Part shown: one piece after another, positions 56,156 to 64,000 of the stretch
How positions within the stretch are numbered: the first letter of the stretch is position 1
Layout of the letters: every line of letters begins with the position of its first letter
NCBI RefSeq assembly: GCF_028609845.1
Contig: NZ_CP063191.1
Location: forward strand, 1,364,001-1,428,000
Reading direction: 5' to 3'
Length of the DNA: 64,000 bases
Origin: Corynebacterium heidelbergense
GTDB taxonomy: Bacteria > Actinomycetota > Actinomycetes > Mycobacteriales > Mycobacteriaceae
Made by a program: the position numbers and the translations under genes
The notes under the pieces: model-generated
Seen by the model: only the letters and a program-made list of their open reading frames with translations
What the model was told of the DNA's origin: nothing
Database searches by the model: none

Positions 56156-56878
56156 ATGGGAAATAACGCGGAAGCGCCGAGGACGAGCGGCATCCAGGTT
56201 TTGGACCGGGCGGTGCATATCCTCACCGCCATCGCCGACCAACCCCGCACGCTCACCCAACTGTGCGAGGCCACCCAGCTCCCCCGGGCCACCGCCCATC
56301 GAATCGCGGTGGCCCTGGAAAAACACCGGCTCATCGCTCGCCAGCCGGACGGCAGTTGGACCAGTGGGCCGGCGCTAGCGGATCTCACCCCCAGCTCTCG
56401 CTCCCGGCTCGAGCTGGCTGCGGAGACCTATTTACCAGGCCTCATGGCCGCCGTCGGTGAATCGGTGCAGATCTACCGGATAATCGGGGACGAGCGGATC
56501 TGCATCGCCAACGCGGAGCCGACAACAGGCTTGCGGGATACCGTCCCCGTGGGGCACCGCATGAGCCTGCGGGCGGGTTCCGCAGCCAAGGTTCTGGTGG
56601 CCTATGCGCCCACCCCCTTTCAACAGGCCGTGCTGCAGCAGGCGGCCTATACCCAGGAGGACCTCAAGCGGGTGGCGAAGGAAGGTATCGCGGAGTCGCG
56701 AGCAGAGCGGGATCCCAGCCTCGCCTCCGCGAGCGTTCCTCTTTTCGATTCTCATGGAGCCATGATTGCGGCCCTGTCCGTGTCGGGGCCGGTGGACCGG
56801 ATGGGGCTACACCCCGCCGCCCAGTACGGCGAGGCCCTGCGGGAAACTGCGGCTCGAATTTCGGAACATATCGGCTAG
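56156..56878 (+). CDS. IclR-family transcriptional regulator, LtbR-like
   Basis: A 240-aa IclR protein with an N-terminal winged helix (IQVLDRAVHILTAIADQP, LPRATAHRIAVALEKHRL about residues 12-62) and a C-terminal effector domain (MSLRAGSAAKVLVAY, then SASVPLFDSHGAMIAALSVSGP). Its position opposite leuCD matches LtbR of C. glutamicum, a repressor of leucine and tryptophan genes, and Rv2989 of M. tuberculosis. The symbol is withheld because identity rests on position. It probably controls itself through the dyad just upstream. Confidence 0.92.
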   Translation: MGNNAEAPRTSGIQVLDRAVHILTAIADQPRTLTQLCEATQLPRATAHRIAVALEKHRLIARQPDGSWTSGPALADLTPSSRSRLELAAETYLPGLMAAVGESVQIYRIIGDERICIANAEPTTGLRDTVPVGHRMSLRAGSAAKVLVAYAPTPFQQAVLQQAAYTQEDLKRVAKEGIAESRAERDPSLASASVPLFDSHGAMIAALSVSGPVDRMGLHPAAQYGEALRETAARISEHIG

Positions 56879-56991
56879 CTACTACCCCCGGGGATACCCC
56901 CGCAGCCGCGCTTTCGTCGCGCCCCGGAAAATACCTCAGTGTTAATCTGCATTTTAATCGCAACGGTTCCTGAGAGATGGGTCCCCCGCTC

Positions 56992-57903
56992 ATGCCAATC
57001 CCCCGCCGCACCGCCGCCCTCCTCCTCGCCGCCGCGGCCACCGCCGACCTCGGCGCAACACCCGCCATAGCCGCCCCCGTCGGATCCTCCAACGCCGCCG
57101 CCCCGGAAGTGCCCAAGGATCCCAACAATCCCATGGACTTCCCGCCCACCGGCCCCAATGTCGTCGTCCTCGGCGATTCCTTCATGGCCAACCCGGACCT
57201 CATCTACGACCTCGGCAAATACGTCTGGCCCGGCATCGTCCCCACCTCCCTGCCCCGCCAGGACGGTTGCCTACAGACGGACGACAACGCCGCCCGCCAG
57301 CTAGCCGCCCTCACCCAGCGTCGGGTGGATGACTGGTCCTGCCCCGGCCAGACCTCCGTTGCTCTCGTGGAGCGCACCCGCACCGCCATCGCGAAGAAAT
57401 ACCTGGGCCCCGCCACCACCAGTGTGGTCATCGGCATCGGCGGTAACGATTCCGGCCCCTTTGCGGCCCAGCAGGGCATTGACGTGAACAACCCTCAAGC
57501 TGTTCACGATGCCCTGACGACCAATATGCGGCTCGTGGCGTCCGATATTCACGGCGCCGCACCCAACGCCAAGATCATTATGGTGGGCCTGCCCGAAATA
57601 TCCGCCGGGCCCAACATCTGTGTGATCAACGTCGTCCCAGGGGCCCCGGGCGCCGTTCCCTTCGGCGTCAGCGATTTCGAGCAGCGGGTTCGAACCAATC
57701 AGCGGGACGCCGCGGCGGCAGTCGGCGCGACCTTCGTGGACGTTCATGAACAAACCCGCGGCCACAACACCTGCGCGCCCGATGACCAGCGCTACGTCGC
57801 CGGCATCATCGATACGACCAGCCCCAAGTATCATTTCGTGGTGCACCCCACCGTGCTGGGGTCCCGGGCGATCGCTGAGGGAGCGGCGAACGCCCTGGCG
57901 TAG
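56992..57903 (+). CDS. Secreted SGNH/GDSL-type esterase
   Basis: A 303-aa exported hydrolase. Residues 1-29 form a signal peptide (PRRTAALLLAAAATADL, cleavage near AIAAP). Block I VLGDSFMAN holds the catalytic Ser, block III is VIGIGGNDSG, and the Asp-x-x-His block is replaced by HFVVHPTVLGSRA with the His. Six cysteines could form disulfides. It likely cleaves lipid or carbohydrate esters in the envelope. ATG 56992 gives the better signal peptide; ATG 56977 would add five residues. It lies 11 bp before the M24 peptidase gene. Confidence 0.88.
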   Translation: MPIPRRTAALLLAAAATADLGATPAIAAPVGSSNAAAPEVPKDPNNPMDFPPTGPNVVVLGDSFMANPDLIYDLGKYVWPGIVPTSLPRQDGCLQTDDNAARQLAALTQRRVDDWSCPGQTSVALVERTRTAIAKKYLGPATTSVVIGIGGNDSGPFAAQQGIDVNNPQAVHDALTTNMRLVASDIHGAAPNAKIIMVGLPEISAGPNICVINVVPGAPGAVPFGVSDFEQRVRTNQRDAAAAVGATFVDVHEQTRGHNTCAPDDQRYVAGIIDTTSPKYHFVVHPTVLGSRAIAEGAANALA

Positions 57904-57914
57904 CGTAGAACAGC

Positions 57915-59015
57915 ATGAGTGATTCCTTCCCCCTGAGCACTTATGCCCGCCGCCTCGACCAGGCCGCCCGCCTCGCCGCGGACGCCGGCCTGGATGGCAT
58001 CATCGCAACCCCCGGCCCGGACCTCGAGTTCCTGATCGCCGCCCGCCTGGCCACTCACGAGCGTTTCGCCGGCCTACTGCTCACCCCCACCGCGCGCCGC
58101 CTCATCGTCCCGGCCGTGGACGCCGCCTCCCTGAAGCACTCACCGGCCGGCCAGCTCGGCATCGATATCGTCGGTTGGCAGGATGGCGAGGACCCCTACG
58201 GCCACATCCCCGCCGGACGTTTCGCCGTGAGCCCCGCGATGACTGCCGATCACCTGCTGCGGTTGCAAGGCGGCGGTGTCTCGGCCGTGGATGCCACCGG
58301 TGTTCTCTCCGGGATTTTTGTGATTAAGGACGCCAATGAGATAGCGCAACTCCGCCACGCCGCGGAGGCTATCGACGATGTGCATCGTGCGGTGCCAGCG
58401 CTTCTGCGCCCTGGCGTCACCGAAAAAGAGGTGGCCGAGGAGCTGGATCAGCGGATCATCGCCAACCACGGCACCACGGACTTCGTCATTGTCGGCTCCG
58501 GGCCGCACGGCGCGGACCCCCACCACGACTACTCCGACAGGCAGTTGCAACCGGGTGACGTTGTGGTGGTGGACATCGGCGGCACCCTGCCCAGCGGTTA
58601 TCACTCCGACTGCACCCGCATGTACGTCGTCGGCGGGCCCACCGCTGAGCAGCAGCGCATTTACGACGTGCTGCGCCAAGCCCAGGAGGCCGGGGTGGCC
58701 TTCGCACGCCCGGGGGTCACGGCTGCCCAGGTGGACCGGGTGGTTCGGGAGGTCATTGAGAACGCCGGATACGGGGAGGCTTTCATCCACCGCACCGGAC
58801 ACGGCATTGGCCTATCCTGCCATGAGGAGCCGTCCATTATGGCTGGTAACGACCTCGAGCTAAAGGAGGGCATGGCCTTCTCCATCGAGCCGGGCGTGTA
58901 CTTTCCCGGCCAGTGGGGCGCCCGGATCGAGGACATCGTGGTCCTCACAAGCGATGGCGCGCAGCCGCTGAACCGGACCACGCACGACCTGGTCCGGGTG
59001 CCCTCCTCCGCCTAG
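57915..59015 (+). CDS. M24-family metallopeptidase (Xaa-Pro dipeptidase/aminopeptidase type)
   Basis: A 366-aa creatinase/prolidase-fold enzyme. The N-terminal domain covers about residues 1-130 and the pita-bread domain follows. Metal ligands are recognisable in VVVDIGGTLPSG, YHSDCTRMY, HRTGHGIGL, FSIEPGVYFPG and ARIEDIVVL. It probably cleaves Xaa-Pro bonds in imported peptides. TAGCGT at 57901-57906, overlapping the upstream stop, is placed for a leaderless start at ATG 57915. Its stop shares a CTAG with the convergent peptide-transporter gene. Confidence 0.92.
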   Translation: MSDSFPLSTYARRLDQAARLAADAGLDGIIATPGPDLEFLIAARLATHERFAGLLLTPTARRLIVPAVDAASLKHSPAGQLGIDIVGWQDGEDPYGHIPAGRFAVSPAMTADHLLRLQGGGVSAVDATGVLSGIFVIKDANEIAQLRHAAEAIDDVHRAVPALLRPGVTEKEVAEELDQRIIANHGTTDFVIVGSGPHGADPHHDYSDRQLQPGDVVVVDIGGTLPSGYHSDCTRMYVVGGPTAEQQRIYDVLRQAQEAGVAFARPGVTAAQVDRVVREVIENAGYGEAFIHRTGHGIGLSCHEEPSIMAGNDLELKEGMAFSIEPGVYFPGQWGARIEDIVVLTSDGAQPLNRTTHDLVRVPSSA

Positions 59016-60526
59016 CGGACGTCCACGAACTTGCGCAGGACCCACCGGCGCGATGCGAGAATGGCCAGGCCCAGGGCCACGGTCACGATGAACGTCACCA
59101 GGAAGTAGGAGCGCTCCGCCGCCGCGCTGGAGGGGTCGTAGAACCGCGCCAGGGACCCGGAAAGCGCCGTTCCCAAGCCGATGGACAGCATCCACAGCGC
59201 GTACATCCGCGTGGGGAACGCCTGCGGCGCCAGCCTGGTGGCCATTGAATTGCCCACCGGGCTGAGTAGCAGCTCTGCCATGGTGAACAGGAAGATAATG
59301 GCGACGAACGCCCACATGGGGGTGGAATTGGCCCCTCCGCCGGCAAAGGGGAGGAACAAAAGCAGCGCCACCCCGATGATGACCAGCGACGAAGCGAACT
59401 TCGTCACATAGGAGGGCTGCCGGTCCCCCAGCCGGGTCCACACCGCCGCGAACACTGCCGCAAAGATGATGATGAAGGCGGGGTTGATGGACTGCACCAT
59501 GCCCGGGGGCATCTCCCAGCCGAAGATGCTGCGGTTGAGCCGCTGATCCGAGTAGACGGCCAACACGGTGAACTGCTGTTGGAACAGCGAGAAGAAGGCC
59601 ACCCCCGCGATGAACATGGGGATGAAACCCACGAGGCGGGATCGCTCTTCGGCGGTCACCAGATCGGAGCGGTACATCTGCAACCACAGGATGACGGCGA
59701 TGACCAAGGTGGCCAGCGCGGCCATGTTGGCCAACTGGCTGACGTGCAAAACGCCCGTAATGAACAGGACTACGACAACTGCGATGACCGCCGCTGCGCC
59801 CAGGAAGATCGGCAGGTACTGGCGACGCGGAAGTGGGTTGGCGACCTGGTGGCCTGCGTCCTTAATCGTCTGCTTCCGCATCGCCGCGTACTGGATGAGG
59901 CCCACGGCCATCATGACCGCCGCGGCCCCGAAGCCCCAGTGGAATCCCCGCCAGCCCCACAGGGCATTGGTGATGAACGGGCCCACCAGGGCGCCGATAT
60001 TCACGCCCATGTAGTAGATGGAGAAACCGCCGTCGCGCCGGGGGTCATCCCGGTGGTACAGCGCGCCGAGGACCACAGAGGTGGTGGTCTTGAGCGCACC
60101 GGAGCCCACGGCGATGCACACGAGGCCCACTACCACTCCGGTGAACCCCGGCAGCAGCGCCAGGCTGATGTGCCCGATCATCACCAGGATCGCGGCATAG
60201 AACAGGGTCCGCTCGGCGGAAAGAATCCGGTCGGCTACCCACGCCCCGGCCACGCTGGTGAGGTAAACGAGGCCGCCGTAGGCCCCGACGATGGACAGGG
60301 CGCTGGCCTCATTCATGCCGAGGCCACCCTGGGCGGCCGAGTAGTAGAGGTAGTAGGCCAGCAGCGCCTGGAGGCCGTAGAAGCTGAACCGCTCCCACAT
60401 CTCCACCCCGGAGAGGTTCGCCAGCCCCCAGGGATGGCCGAAGAAGGTGCGCTCCCCCGACTGGTCCGCCGGGGGATCTGGTTGGTGATGCTGCGCGGCA
60501 TTGGGCGCGGAATCCGATTGGGTCAT
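59012..60526 (-). CDS. POT-family proton-dependent oligopeptide transporter
   Basis: A 504-aa POT/PTR2 (DtpT-type) carrier with 12-14 helices. The ExxERFxxYG motif appears as EMWERFSFYGLQALL near residue 43, and GGFSIYYMGVNIGALVGPF is the second PTR signature. It imports di- and tripeptides with protons, which fits the adjacent peptidase. ATG 60526 is chosen; an in-frame TTG at 60544 is possible, and neither has a good ribosome site. Divergent from the kdp operon. Confidence 0.93.
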   Translation of the reverse strand: MTQSDSAPNAAQHHQPDPPADQSGERTFFGHPWGLANLSGVEMWERFSFYGLQALLAYYLYYSAAQGGLGMNEASALSIVGAYGGLVYLTSVAGAWVADRILSAERTLFYAAILVMIGHISLALLPGFTGVVVGLVCIAVGSGALKTTTSVVLGALYHRDDPRRDGGFSIYYMGVNIGALVGPFITNALWGWRGFHWGFGAAAVMMAVGLIQYAAMRKQTIKDAGHQVANPLPRRQYLPIFLGAAAVIAVVVVLFITGVLHVSQLANMAALATLVIAVILWLQMYRSDLVTAEERSRLVGFIPMFIAGVAFFSLFQQQFTVLAVYSDQRLNRSIFGWEMPPGMVQSINPAFIIIFAAVFAAVWTRLGDRQPSYVTKFASSLVIIGVALLLFLPFAGGGANSTPMWAFVAIIFLFTMAELLLSPVGNSMATRLAPQAFPTRMYALWMLSIGLGTALSGSLARFYDPSSAAAERSYFLVTFIVTVALGLAILASRRWVLRKFVDVR

Positions 60527-60630
60527 CGCTTTATTGCAGCACAATGATGCGGAAATCTCAGCAAGGGGGGGTGTTGCAGGCTCTTGTTAGGAAAGCGTCA
60601 AGAACTTCCTTACGCACCTCGGGGAGGGTT

Positions 60631-60636
60631 TATGTT
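60631..60636 (+). promoter_or_regulatory. -10 hexamer TATGTT of the kdp operon
   Basis: TATGTT ends 6 bp before ATG 60643, the first small ORF. An imperfect dyad (AGGAA at 60589-60593 and TTCCT at 60606-60610) lies about 20-40 bp upstream and could be a regulator site, for example for KdpE; that is speculative. Confidence 0.4.
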
Positions 60637-60642
60637 GCCCGC

Positions 60643-60729
60643 ATGATCTACGACGTTTTGCTGATCGCCGCCACCTGTGTGGCTTTCGCGCTCATGCAGT
60701 TTGCCGTGAAGGCGGTGCATAAGCTGTGA
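60643..60729 (+). CDS. 28-aa membrane peptide preceding kdpF
   Basis: MIYDVLLIAATCVAFALMQF followed by AVKAVHKL is a single predicted helix with a basic C-terminus. Its TGA overlaps the kdpF GTG by four bases, so it is translated as part of the kdp operon. I recall similar tiny ORFs before kdpF in other actinobacteria, but without a named function. It may stabilise the Kdp complex like KdpF, or only couple translation. Confidence 0.65.
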   Translation: MIYDVLLIAATCVAFALMQFAVKAVHKL

Positions 60730-60818
60730 GCTGGGAGTTGATTGTCGGGGCAGTCCTGGGACTGCTGGCCATCTGCTACCTGTTGGTAGCCCTCGTGAAT
60801 CCGGAGCGATTCTCGTGA
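60726..60818 (+). CDS. kdpF: Potassium-transporting ATPase subunit KdpF
   Basis: A 30-aa peptide read from GTG 60726: VSWELIVGAVLGLLAICYLL then VALVNPERFS. It is one membrane helix ending in the typical NPERF motif. KdpF stabilises the KdpFABC complex. It overlaps the preceding small ORF and kdpA by four bases each (GTGA). Confidence 0.9.
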   Translation: MSWELIVGAVLGLLAICYLLVALVNPERFS

Positions 60819-62467
60819 GCGGCACGTGGACAGGGTGGATCCCTGTAGCCATCATTCTGCTGGCGCTGGCCCTCGTTTACGTACCCCTGGGCAACTACAT
60901 AGCCCGGGTCTTCAGCAGCGAGCACGATACCGCCGTGGAACGGGCCCTGTACAAGATCACCGGGGTCAACCCCAAGGGCAAGCAGCACTGGACGAAGTAC
61001 GCCTCCTCCGTGCTGGCTTTCTCCGTGGTCTCCATCGTCGTTCTCTACTTGCTGCAGCGGGTTCAAGGGCACTTGCCGCTGGCCCACGGCATGGGTGCTG
61101 TGCACCCGGACCAGGCGTGGAACACGGCCGTGTCCTTCGTGACCAACACGAACTGGCAGTCCTACTCCGGTGAGGAGGCAATGACCCAGCTCACGCAGAT
61201 GGCCGGGCTCGCCGTGCAGAACTTCGTCTCCGCCGCAGTGGGTATCTCCGTGGCCATTGCCCTCGTGCGGGGCCTGGCCAACCGCGAGGGCGACGGTGTC
61301 ATCGGTAACTTTTGGGTCGACCTCACCCGCACGCTCATACGCATTCTGCTGCCGATCGCCCTGGTCGGCGCGGTGCTGCTGATCACCCAGGGTGCCATCC
61401 AGAACTTCAACGCTCCGCAGAGCTTCCCCACCATCGCCGGTGGGGAGCAGAGCATCCCCGGCGGCGCGGTGGCCAGTCAAGAAGTGATCAAGGAGCTGGG
61501 CACGAACGGTGGCGGTTACTTCAACGCCAACTCGGCCCACCCCTACGAAAACCCCACCATGTGGTCCAACGTGCTGGAGATCTTCCTCATCCTGGTTATC
61601 CCGGTGAGCCTGACCCGCACCTTCGGCAAGCTTGTCCGCGATGTGCGCCAGGGCTGGGCCCTGCTGGCCACCATGGCGGTGCTGTTCTTCGCCTCCTTCG
61701 CCGTCGTCGCGGCCTCCGAGTCCTCCCTGGGCATCCCCGGCGGTGGCGCGATGGAGGGCAAGGAATACCGCTTCGGCGTGATCCCGTCGTCCTTCTTCGC
61801 TGTATCCACGACGATGACGTCCACGGGTGCGGTGGACTCCTTCCACTCCAGCTATTCCCCGCTGGGTGGCTGCATGCTCATCCTGGACATGATGCTGGGC
61901 GAAATCTCCCCCGGCGGCGTGGGCTCGGGCCTCTACGGCATGCTCATCATCGCCATCCTCAGCGTCTTCGTCGCGGGCCTCATGGTTGGCCGCACCCCGG
62001 AATACCTGGGCAAGCGCATCGGTATCAGCGAAATCACGAAGGCGAGCATGTACCTGCTCATCATGCCCGCCTTGGTGCTGGCGGGCGTGGGCATCTCCAC
62101 GATGCTGCCGGATACCCGGGATTCGATGTCCACCACCGGCCCCCACGGCTTCTCGGACATCGTTTACGCCTACACGAGTGCCTCGAACAACAACGGTTCG
62201 GCCTTCGCCGGGTTCGGCGCGGATACCCCTTGGTTCAACATCTCCCTGGCGGTGGCGATGATGCTCGGGCGCTTCCTGCCCATTATCTTCGCCTTGGCCC
62301 TGGCCGGCGCATTCGCCAAGCAGCGCCCCGCCGAGGCCACGGCGGGTACCCTGCCCACCCACCGACCGCAGTTCGTCGGCGTGATGGTGGGGATTGCCCT
62401 CATCCTCGGCGCACTGACCTTCCTGCCCACCCTCGTTCTCGGCCCGTTGACGGAGGCGCTGCAATGA
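60815..62467 (+). CDS. kdpA: Potassium-transporting ATPase subunit KdpA
   Basis: A 550-aa channel-like K+-binding subunit with ten or so helices. The four selectivity-filter loops are visible: TNTNWQSYSGE, GTNGGGYFNANSAHP, STTMTSTGAVDS and SNNNGSAFAGFG. The start is GTG 60815 within a GTGA overlap with kdpF, and its TGA overlaps the kdpB ATG. Confidence 0.97.
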   Translation: MSGTWTGWIPVAIILLALALVYVPLGNYIARVFSSEHDTAVERALYKITGVNPKGKQHWTKYASSVLAFSVVSIVVLYLLQRVQGHLPLAHGMGAVHPDQAWNTAVSFVTNTNWQSYSGEEAMTQLTQMAGLAVQNFVSAAVGISVAIALVRGLANREGDGVIGNFWVDLTRTLIRILLPIALVGAVLLITQGAIQNFNAPQSFPTIAGGEQSIPGGAVASQEVIKELGTNGGGYFNANSAHPYENPTMWSNVLEIFLILVIPVSLTRTFGKLVRDVRQGWALLATMAVLFFASFAVVAASESSLGIPGGGAMEGKEYRFGVIPSSFFAVSTTMTSTGAVDSFHSSYSPLGGCMLILDMMLGEISPGGVGSGLYGMLIIAILSVFVAGLMVGRTPEYLGKRIGISEITKASMYLLIMPALVLAGVGISTMLPDTRDSMSTTGPHGFSDIVYAYTSASNNNGSAFAGFGADTPWFNISLAVAMMLGRFLPIIFALALAGAFAKQRPAEATAGTLPTHRPQFVGVMVGIALILGALTFLPTLVLGPLTEALQ

Positions 62468-64000
62468 CAACCGCAACCCATAGCCCCGCTAAAGCGCCGG
62501 AGAAGAAACCCGGGCTTAGCTCGCAGATGGCCGCCGCCCTCCCCCTGGCGGTCAAGAAGATGAACCCGCGCAGTCTGATCAGCGTGCCGGTGATGTTCCT
62601 GGTGGAGGTGGGCGCGGCATTCACGCTCGTGCTCGCCATCGTGCACCCCTCGGTGTTCACGTGGTCCATCACGGTCTGGCTGTGGCTCACCGTGCTTTTC
62701 GCCACCCTCGCGGAGGCAGTGGCCGAGGGCCGGGGCAAGGCCCAGGCCGAGTCCCTGCGCAAGACGCGCACGCAGTCCGTGGCCCACAAGCTGACGGGGG
62801 AAGCCACCCCTGCCGCCATCGAGAAGGCCATGGCTGCGCAGGAGGCCCAGACGGAGGAGATCCCCTCCGACCAGCTCCGCCCCGGGGACACGGTCATCGT
62901 CACCGCCGGCCAGACCATCCCGGGCGACGGCGACGTCATCGCCGGTGCCGCCAGCGTGGACGAGTCCGCCGTCACAGGCGAATCCGCCCCCGTAATCCGT
63001 GAATCCGGTGGGGACCGCAGCGCCGTGACCGGCGGCACGCGGGTTCTCTCGGACTGCATCGCGGTGAACATCACCAGCCACCCCGGGGAGAGCTTCATCG
63101 ACCGGATGATCGGCCTGGTGGAGGGCGCGCAGCGCAAGAAGACCCCGAACGAGTTGGCCCTGGGCACCCTGCTCATCGTGTTGACCATCATCTTCCTCAT
63201 CGTGGTGATGGCGCTGGCCCCCATGGCGGCGTTCAACGGGGCGGAGCAGTCCCCGGTCGTCCTGGTGGCCCTGCTCATCTGCCTGATCCCCACGACCATC
63301 GGTGCCCTGCTCAGCGCGATCGGTATCGCCGGCATGGACCGGCTGGTTCAGCACAACGTCCTGGCCATGTCCGGGCGCGCCGTGGAGGCCGCTGGGGACG
63401 TGTCCACCCTGCTGCTGGACAAGACGGGCACCATCACCATCGGCGACCGCCAGGCCACGGAGTTCGTTACCGTCGGCGAGGTGGGCCAGGACGAGTTGAA
63501 CCGCGCCTGCCTGCTGTCCTCCCTGGCGGACGAGACCCCGGAGGGCCGCTCCATCGTGACCCTGGCGGAGAAGTTGGGCACCGAGGAGATCCCGGAGTCC
63601 ACCTACCGCCACGCGGAGTTCATCCCCTTCACCGCTCAGACCCGCATGTCCGGCATCGAGCTGCCCGGCGATGAGCATGGTGGCACCCCCCAGAAGATCG
63701 TGAAGGGGGCCGCCTCGGAGGTCTGCAAGATGGTGGAAGAGGCCGGCGGCATAGTTCCCCCGGAGACCACCGACGTGGTCACCCGGATCAGCAACGACGG
63801 TGGCACCGCGCTGGTGGTAGCAACCGATAACGCGGTCCTGGGCGTCATTCACCTCAAGGACATCGTGAAGCCGGGCATGACCGAGCGTTTCGAGCAACTG
63901 CGCACGATGGGCATCCGCACCGTGATGATCACGGGCGATAACCGCCTGACCGCGCAGGCCATCGCGAAGGAGGCGGGCGTGGATGACGTGCTCGCCGAGG
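62464..64000 (+). CDS. kdpB: Potassium-transporting P-type ATPase KdpB, first 512 residues (runs off window)
   Basis: The P-type ATPase subunit of Kdp, normally about 690 aa, truncated by the window edge. The actuator motif SVDESAVTGESAPV is near residue 165, the membrane PTTIGALL segment near 278, the phosphorylated Asp319 is in LLLDKTGTIT, and MITGDNRLTAQAI starts the hinge motif near 485. ATG 62464 overlaps the kdpA stop (ATGA). Confidence 0.97.
   Translation, partial: MTTATHSPAKAPEKKPGLSSQMAAALPLAVKKMNPRSLISVPVMFLVEVGAAFTLVLAIVHPSVFTWSITVWLWLTVLFATLAEAVAEGRGKAQAESLRKTRTQSVAHKLTGEATPAAIEKAMAAQEAQTEEIPSDQLRPGDTVIVTAGQTIPGDGDVIAGAASVDESAVTGESAPVIRESGGDRSAVTGGTRVLSDCIAVNITSHPGESFIDRMIGLVEGAQRKKTPNELALGTLLIVLTIIFLIVVMALAPMAAFNGAEQSPVVLVALLICLIPTTIGALLSAIGIAGMDRLVQHNVLAMSGRAVEAAGDVSTLLLDKTGTITIGDRQATEFVTVGEVGQDELNRACLLSSLADETPEGRSIVTLAEKLGTEEIPESTYRHAEFIPFTAQTRMSGIELPGDEHGGTPQKIVKGAASEVCKMVEEAGGIVPPETTDVVTRISNDGGTALVVATDNAVLGVIHLKDIVKPGMTERFEQLRTMGIRTVMITGDNRLTAQAIAKEAGVDDVLAE

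Noticed and set aside
60776..62476. A 566-codon open frame antisense to kdpA
   Set aside because: It mirrors kdpA exactly, has His/Gly/Arg-rich low-complexity sequence and no ribosome site; it is a high-GC shadow of a well-supported gene.
62170..63897. A 575-codon open frame antisense to kdpB
   Set aside because: Shadow of kdpB with no family resemblance; long stop-free antisense frames are expected at this GC.

Overview
The window is high-GC actinobacterial DNA, almost certainly from a Corynebacterium (Mycobacteriales). The evidence is the gene order rpsP, ffh, amt, ftsY, smc, acyP, mutM, rnc, DUF177, sepIVA and then coaD, rsmD, recG, DAK, ung, thiL, ddl, gpsA, mutT1, leuD, leuC, iclR, which follows the conserved mycobacterial/corynebacterial block. 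Supporting features are a LysX-type MprF/LysRS fusion, a DUF222/HNH (13E12-like) gene with an actinobacterial SOS box, and many -10 hexamers placed so that transcripts would be leaderless. The species cannot be fixed by reading alone. No rRNA, tRNA, CRISPR array, prophage or insertion sequence was seen.

Layout. (1) 1-7146: 5' part of tex, then choline-to-betaine genes betB and betT facing betA across a 244-bp control region. (2) 7143-10613: trmD, rimM and rpsP with an unexpected gdhA inside the ribosome-maturation cluster. (3) 10828-12954: selO and a small serine hydrolase. (4) 13018-17659: ffh, amt and ftsY; glnK and glnD, which often sit between amt and ffh, are absent. (5) 17711-25871: an insertion relative to the mycobacterial order, holding a membrane esterase, lysX and a 1186-residue protein I do not recognise whose start overlaps the end of smc. 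(6) 25861-34155: smc, acyP, an AGCS symporter, mutM, rnc, DUF177 and sepIVA. (7) 34224-39324: the DUF222/HNH gene and a damaged GABA-type cluster in which two divergent genes have both lost their 5' ends at one junction near 38403. (8) 39329-50750: coaD, a thiFGSO/thiE block inserted between coaD and rsmD, recG, a DAK/FakA-like protein, ung, thiL and a duplicated DUF3515 protein. (9) 50716-56878: ddl, gpsA, mutT1, leuD, leuC and an IclR regulator. (10) 56992-64000: secreted SGNH hydrolase, M24 peptidase, POT transporter, and the start of a kdp operon with a tiny extra membrane ORF before kdpF.

Functionally the window joins housekeeping (SRP targeting, chromosome segregation, tRNA/rRNA modification, base-excision repair, CoA, thiamine, leucine and D-Ala-D-Ala synthesis) with osmotic and ion physiology (choline/betaine, kdp potassium uptake, ammonium and peptide transport) and lipid aminoacylation. 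Genes on the minus strand are tightly packed, often with GTGA or ATGA stop/start overlaps.

The best candidates for something undescribed are the 1186-residue smc-linked protein, the lysX plus membrane-esterase pair beside it, and the relocated gdhA next to an amt locus lacking its PII genes. All statements about other genomes are from memory of family and synteny knowledge; no database search was run.
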